Assembly (NCBI RefSeq): GCF_030063355.1
Contig: NZ_JASISZ010000064.1
Coordinates: 1 to 48,396 of the forward strand
Direction: 5' to 3'
From: Streptomyces sp. PH10-H1
GTDB taxonomy: Bacteria > Actinomycetota > Actinomycetes > Streptomycetales > Streptomycetaceae
DNA: 48,396 nt
Shown: positions 44,068-48,396 of the stretch, piece after piece
Numbering within the stretch: the first letter of the stretch is position 1
Layout: every line of letters starts with the position of its first letter
The notes under the pieces: model-generated
Database searches by the model: none
The model's input: only the letters and a program-made list of their open reading frames with translations
Told to the model about the DNA's origin: nothing
Position numbers and translations under genes: made by a program

Positions 44068-44706
44068 GTGTCGGGGGACGCACCGGTCACCACCCCGCGC
44101 GACGCCGCCCGCGAAGCGGCCGAGCACGAACTGTCCAAGGGCATCTACCACCAGAACGACCCGAGCCTGTTCCAGCGCGCCCTGGACTGGCTCTGGGGCA
44201 AGGTCGGCGACCTCCTGTCGGCAGCCTCAGGAGCCACCCCGGGCGGCGGGGTCGGCCTGCTGGTCATCGCCCTCATCGTCGTCCTGCTGGCGGCCGCCCT
44301 GCGGTGGCGGCTCGGCCGGATACGCCAGACCTCCACCGACGGACCCGGCCTGTTCGGCGACCACACGCGCACCGCCGCCGAACACCGTGCGGCCGCCGAG
44401 CGGCACGCCGCCGCCCGCCGCTGGACCGAGGCGTCCCAGGAACGCATGCGCGCCCTCGTCCGCTCCCTGGAGGAGCGGACCGTCCTCGACCCGCGCCCCG
44501 GCCGCACCGCAGACGAGGCCGCAGCGGACGCCGGCCGTGCCCTGCCCGACCACGCCGCCGCGCTGCGCGACGCCGCCCGGCTCTTCGACGACCTGACCTA
44601 CGGCGGCCGCACCGGCACCGAGCCGGCGTACACCGGGCTGCGCGACCTCGACACCCAACTGCTGCGCGCCAAGCCCCAGTTCGCCGCCGGGGGCGCCCGC
44701 ACATGA
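44068..44706 (+). CDS. DUF4129 domain membrane protein
   Basis: A 212-residue protein from GTG 44068 with GGAG upstream. EAAEHELSKGIYHQNDPSLFQRALDWLWGKV precedes one membrane helix (about 72-92, GLLVIALIVVLLAAALRW). The cytoplasmic part carries the DUF4129 pattern: HRAAAERHAAARRWTEASQERMRALVRSLEER, then a segment ending in an ordered helix. This region in homologues resembles part of transglutaminase-associated proteins. It overlaps the following gene as ATGA, so translation is coupled. Confidence 0.85.
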   Translation: MSGDAPVTTPRDAAREAAEHELSKGIYHQNDPSLFQRALDWLWGKVGDLLSAASGATPGGGVGLLVIALIVVLLAAALRWRLGRIRQTSTDGPGLFGDHTRTAAEHRAAAERHAAARRWTEASQERMRALVRSLEERTVLDPRPGRTADEAAADAGRALPDHAAALRDAARLFDDLTYGGRTGTEPAYTGLRDLDTQLLRAKPQFAAGGART

Positions 44707-45925
44707 CCACCTCCCTCTCCGAAGCGCCCGCGCCGGCCACCACGTCGACCTCGCCCACCGCACGCCAGTTGTGGACCCGCTCGCGCGCCCTCCTGGCGGC
44801 CGCGCTCGCCGTCCTCGTCTTCGGCATCGGCTACGCCGCCCTGCGCTCCGGGGAGAGCCATGGAGCGCTGGACCCCCGTTCCGCCGACCCCGCGGGCAGC
44901 CGCGCCGTCGCCCAACTCCTGGCCGCCCAGGGCGTCACCACCTCCGTCGTGACCACCACGGACGAAGCCGCCGCCACGCTCGGCCGGGACACCACCCTGC
45001 TCGTGGCCGTCCCCGACCTGCTCACACCTCATCAGCAATCCCTCCTCCACAGCGCCGCCGAACAGTCCGGCGGCAGCACCGTCCTCCTCTCCCCCGGCCC
45101 CACGGCGACCGACGCGCTCGCCCCCGGGGTCCAGGCCATCGCCCCTACCAAGACCCGGACCCTCACCCCGGGGTGCTCCCTGCCCAGCGCCACCCGCGCC
45201 GGCGACGTGGAACTCGGCGGCGTCGAGTACGCGACCTCCGTCCCCGCCGCCGACACCTGCTACCCGAGCGGCGGACACCCCACCCTGATCCGGCTGCCTG
45301 CCGCCAACGACGGCGACATCGTCGTCCTCGGCTCGGCCGGTCTCCTCACCAACGACCGCCTCGGCGAACAGGGCAACGCGTCCCTGGCCCTCCAACTCCT
45401 GGGCGCCCACCCGAAGCTCGTCTGGTACCTCCCCTCTCTCAGTGACGCCTCCGCACTCGACGGCAGCCGCAAGAGCTTCTTCGACCTGATCCCCCACGGC
45501 TGGACCTGGGGCCTCCTCCAGCTCCTGATCGCCGCTGTCCTCGCCGCCCTCTGGCGGGCCCGCCGACTCGGCCCCGTCATCGCCGAACGGCTGCCCGTGG
45601 CCGTACACGCCTCCGAATCCACCGAAGGCCGCGCCCACCTCTACCGCCGGGCGAACGCCCGCGCCCGAGCCGCCGAGGCGCTGCGCCAAGCCACCCGGGA
45701 CCGGCTCGCCCCCATCGTCGGCATCTCCCCGGCCCCCGCTCCCGAAGCACTAACCGACGCCGTCGCCGCCCTCCTCGGAACCGCCGGCGCCGACGGCGCC
45801 GGCCTCGACCCCGGCGTCCTCCTCTACGGCCCGCCACCATCCGACGACGCGGCCCTGCTGCGTCTGGCAGATGACCTCGATGCCCTTGAACGCCGCATCA
45901 CTTCCACAGAGAGGTACGCAACTCC

Positions 45926-45929
<4 letters not shown>
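44703..45929 (+). CDS. DUF4350 domain membrane protein
   Basis: A 408-residue protein starting in the ATGA overlap. One helix near 28-46 (LLAAALAVLVFGIGYAAL) anchors an extracytoplasmic domain of the DUF4350 type: DPAGSRAVAQLLAAQGVTTSVV, TLLVAVPDLLTPHQQ, DIVVLGSAGLLTNDRLGEQGNAS. Two cysteines in this domain (TPGCSLP and ADTCYPS) could form a disulfide outside the cell. A second helix near 267-285 (WGLLQLLIAAVLAALWRARR) leads to a cytoplasmic Ala/Arg-rich tail. DUF4350 proteins accompany MoxR and DUF58 proteins. The stop overlaps the MoxR start (GTGA). Confidence 0.85.
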
Positions 45930-46891
<962 letters not shown>

Positions 46892-46907
46892 CCGACAGGA
46901 CCAGCCC

Positions 46908-48218
46908 ATGGCCCTCACCGGACGCACCGCCCTTCTCGCCGCACTCGGCGCCCTCGCCGTCGGTCTGCTGCTCCCCGGCTGGAGCGGCATCCTCGCTGTC
47001 GAAGGCGTCCTTCTGCTCGGAATTCTGTGCGATCTCGCGCTCGCCGCGCCAGTGCGAAAGCTCCATTTCACTCGAATCGGTGACACATCTGTTCGACTCG
47101 GTGACATCGCGAGCGTCATGCTGACCGTCACCAACCCCAGCGGTAGGCCGCTGCGGGCCCTGCTCCGCGATTCCTGGCCACCCAGCAGCTGGCACCCCGG
47201 TACCGAAGTAGCCGCGTCCCGGCACCGGTTGGCGGTCCCGCCGGGCGAACGGCGCCGCGTCACGACCGTGCTGCACCCCACCCGGCGTGGCGACCGCCGG
47301 GCCGAGCGCGTCATCGTGCGCTCGCACGGCCCGCTCGGCCTCGCCGCCCGGCAGGGCTCGCACCTCATCCCCTGGACAGTCCGCGTCCTGCCGCCCTTCA
47401 CCAGCCGTAAGCACCTGCCCTCGCGCCTCGCCCGGCTGCGTGAACTCGACGGCCGCACCTCACTCCTGATCCGCGGTCAGGGCACCGAATTCGACTCCCT
47501 GCGCGAGTACATCCCCGGCGACGACACCCGCTCCATCGACTGGCGCGCGAGTGCCCGCCGCGCGACCGTCGCCGTACGCACCTGGCGTCCGGAACGCGAC
47601 CGCCACATCCTCATCGTGCTCGATACCAGCCGCACCTCGGCCGGCCGCGTCGGTGACGCCCCCCGGCTCGACGCCGCGATGGACGCCGCGCTCCTGCTCG
47701 CCGTCCTCGCCGGCCGTGCCGGCGACCGCGTGGACCTTCTCGCCTACGACCGCGGCATCCGCGCCTCAGTCCAGGGCCGCAGCACCACCGACATGCTTCC
47801 CGCACTCGTCAACGCGATGGCGCCGCTGGAACCCGAACTCGTCGAATCCGACGCCCGGGGCCTGGTCGCGGCGGTTCTCCAGCGCGCCCCGCGCAGATCA
47901 CTCGTCGTGCTGCTCACCGGCCTCGACGCCGCCCCCATGGAAGAGGGCCTGCTTCCCGTCCTCCCCCAGCTCACCCATCGGCACGAAGTTGTCATCGCGG
48001 CCGTGGCCGACCCCCGTATCGAAGAGATGGTCCGCGGCCGGGGCAGCCTGAACGCCGTCTACGCGGCGGCGGCCGCGGAACAGTCCCGTGCGGAACGCCG
48101 CCGTACCAGCCAGCGCCTCTCGCGGCACGGCATCACCGTCGTCGACGCCCCGCCCACCGAGATCGCCCCCGCCCTGGCGGACGCGTACCTGGCCCTCAAG
48201 GCCGCCGGCCGCCTCTAG
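46908..48218 (+). CDS. DUF58 domain protein (MoxR partner)
   Basis: A 436-residue protein from ATG 46908, 16 bp after the MoxR stop, with AGGA eight bases upstream. Two hydrophobic segments at about 7-50 anchor it. An extracytoplasmic-type beta region follows (LHFTRIGDTSVRLGDIASVMLTVTN). The DUF58 signature is EFDSLREYIPGDDTRSIDWRASARR (about 190-215), then a VWA-like fold with VLDTSRTS in place of a full MIDAS DxSxS. The C-terminal half includes SLVVLLTGLDAAPMEEGLLPVLPQL. In MoxR-type operons this protein binds the ATPase and metal. It is the last gene of the operon, convergent with the rRNA operon. Confidence 0.92.
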   Translation: MALTGRTALLAALGALAVGLLLPGWSGILAVEGVLLLGILCDLALAAPVRKLHFTRIGDTSVRLGDIASVMLTVTNPSGRPLRALLRDSWPPSSWHPGTEVAASRHRLAVPPGERRRVTTVLHPTRRGDRRAERVIVRSHGPLGLAARQGSHLIPWTVRVLPPFTSRKHLPSRLARLRELDGRTSLLIRGQGTEFDSLREYIPGDDTRSIDWRASARRATVAVRTWRPERDRHILIVLDTSRTSAGRVGDAPRLDAAMDAALLLAVLAGRAGDRVDLLAYDRGIRASVQGRSTTDMLPALVNAMAPLEPELVESDARGLVAAVLQRAPRRSLVVLLTGLDAAPMEEGLLPVLPQLTHRHEVVIAAVADPRIEEMVRGRGSLNAVYAAAAAEQSRAERRRTSQRLSRHGITVVDAPPTEIAPALADAYLALKAAGRL

Positions 48219-48237
48219 GCCAGTGGTGGGGCATACG

Positions 48238-48256
48238 GCCATACGAGTCGTATGGC
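48238..48256. repeat. Near-perfect palindrome between the DUF58 gene and rRNA terminator
   Basis: GCCATACGA, one base, TCGTATGGC. Copies of GCATAC flank it on both sides (48231 and 48255). It lies 19 bases after the DUF58 stop. It may be a terminator hairpin (GCCATAC-GAGTC-GTATGGC) without a T-run, or a protein-binding site. Confidence 0.65.
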
Positions 48257-48269
48257 ATACGCACAACGC

Positions 48270-48310
48270 AAAAAACCGTAGGCCCGAGATCAGAGATCCC
48301 GGGCCTACGG
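48270..48310 (-). terminator. Intrinsic terminator of the rRNA operon
   Basis: On the minus strand CCGTAGGCCCGGGATC (48310-48295), a three-base loop, and GATCTCGGGCCTACGG (48291-48276) form a 16-bp stem with one G-U pair, directly followed by six T (48275-48270). It begins nine bases after the 5S 3' end. This is a textbook factor-independent terminator, unusual in this G/C-rich window. Confidence 0.93.
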
Positions 48311-48318
48311 CCAATGAT

Positions 48319-48396
48319 TGTTCGGCGGTGTCCTACTCTCCCACAGGGTCCCCCCTGCAGTACCATCGGCGCTGAAAGGCTTAGCTTCCGGGTTCG
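48319..48396 (-). rRNA. rrf: 5S ribosomal RNA, 3' portion (runs off the right edge)
   Basis: The minus strand reads CGAACCCGGAAGCTAAGCC, then TTTCAGCGCCGATGGTACTG, and later GGGAGAGTAGGACACCGCCG, ending GAACA at 48319. This is the conserved 3' two-thirds of Streptomyces 5S rRNA (about 78 of 120 bases). The 23S and 16S genes would lie to the right, outside the window. Confidence 0.95.

Noticed and set aside
41591..44083. Open frame of 830 codons on the minus strand covering mtnA and beyond
   Set aside because: Only the part from 42697 matches MtnA; the rest is antisense to the membrane protein gene at 42785 and is Asp/Gly/Arg-rich without family features.
48246..48396. tRNA gene near the rRNA operon
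   Set aside because: The sequence to the left of the 5S is a terminator hairpin and T-run; no cloverleaf can be drawn.

Overview
The window is high-G+C actinobacterial chromosome, almost certainly Streptomyces or a close relative. The evidence is codon use with G/C in nearly every third position, frequent GTG/TTG starts, and a gene order (pkaB-pkaA kinase pair, gdhB-type glutamate dehydrogenase, secA, hpf, comF-like gene, lpqB-mtrB-mtrA, mtnA, MoxR/DUF58 cluster, rRNA operon) that I recall as Streptomyces core chromosome. No transposase, integrase, tRNA, CRISPR array or phage gene was seen.

Layout. (1) 1-6525: two Ser/Thr protein kinases on the minus strand (the left one is cut by the window edge), divergent from a large FHA + FtsK/EccC-like ATPase. 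(2) 6697-10272: a sugar-type ABC importer (binding lipoprotein and two permeases, no ATPase); the first permease carries a large extra domain. (3) 10501-18414: a wall-glycopolymer locus with two bifunctional GT2/TagF-like polymerases, each followed by a SAM methyltransferase; a nested 70-nt hairpin precedes the second polymerase. (4) 18565-20175: a kinase-like membrane protein that lacks both metal-binding residues, ending at a strong terminator shared with the convergent gdhB-type gene (20249-25192). (5) 25589-29082: DJ-1/PfpI protein, HAD hydrolase, EamA transporter, DUF6912-like protein and Rv3235-like protein. (6) 29211-34114: secA, a GNAT acetyltransferase, and an AlkX/YcaQ-like DNA glycosylase with an exact RecA-NDp (PafBC-type) DNA-damage promoter. 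(7) 34180-42697, all minus strand: orphan NarL-type regulator, hpf, comF-like gene, lpqB-mtrB-mtrA and mtnA. (8) 42785-48218, plus strand: a tightly packed membrane protein-DUF4129-DUF4350-MoxR-DUF58 operon. (9) 48270-48396: the 3' end of a 5S rRNA on the minus strand with its T-tract terminator, so an rRNA operon enters from the right.

Themes: Ser/Thr phosphorylation and phosphopeptide reading (two kinases, an FHA-ATPase, a pseudokinase), cell-surface polymer synthesis and modification, envelope homeostasis (MtrAB-LpqB, SecA, MoxR-DUF58), and ribosome hibernation. The points most worth a second look are the apparent pseudokinase, the permease with an inserted extracytoplasmic beta-sandwich-like domain, the EccC-like FHA ATPase without membrane helices, the DNA-damage promoter before the glycosylase, the nested hairpin before the second polymerase, and a perfect 10-nt anti-Shine-Dalgarno match in the leader region of hpf.
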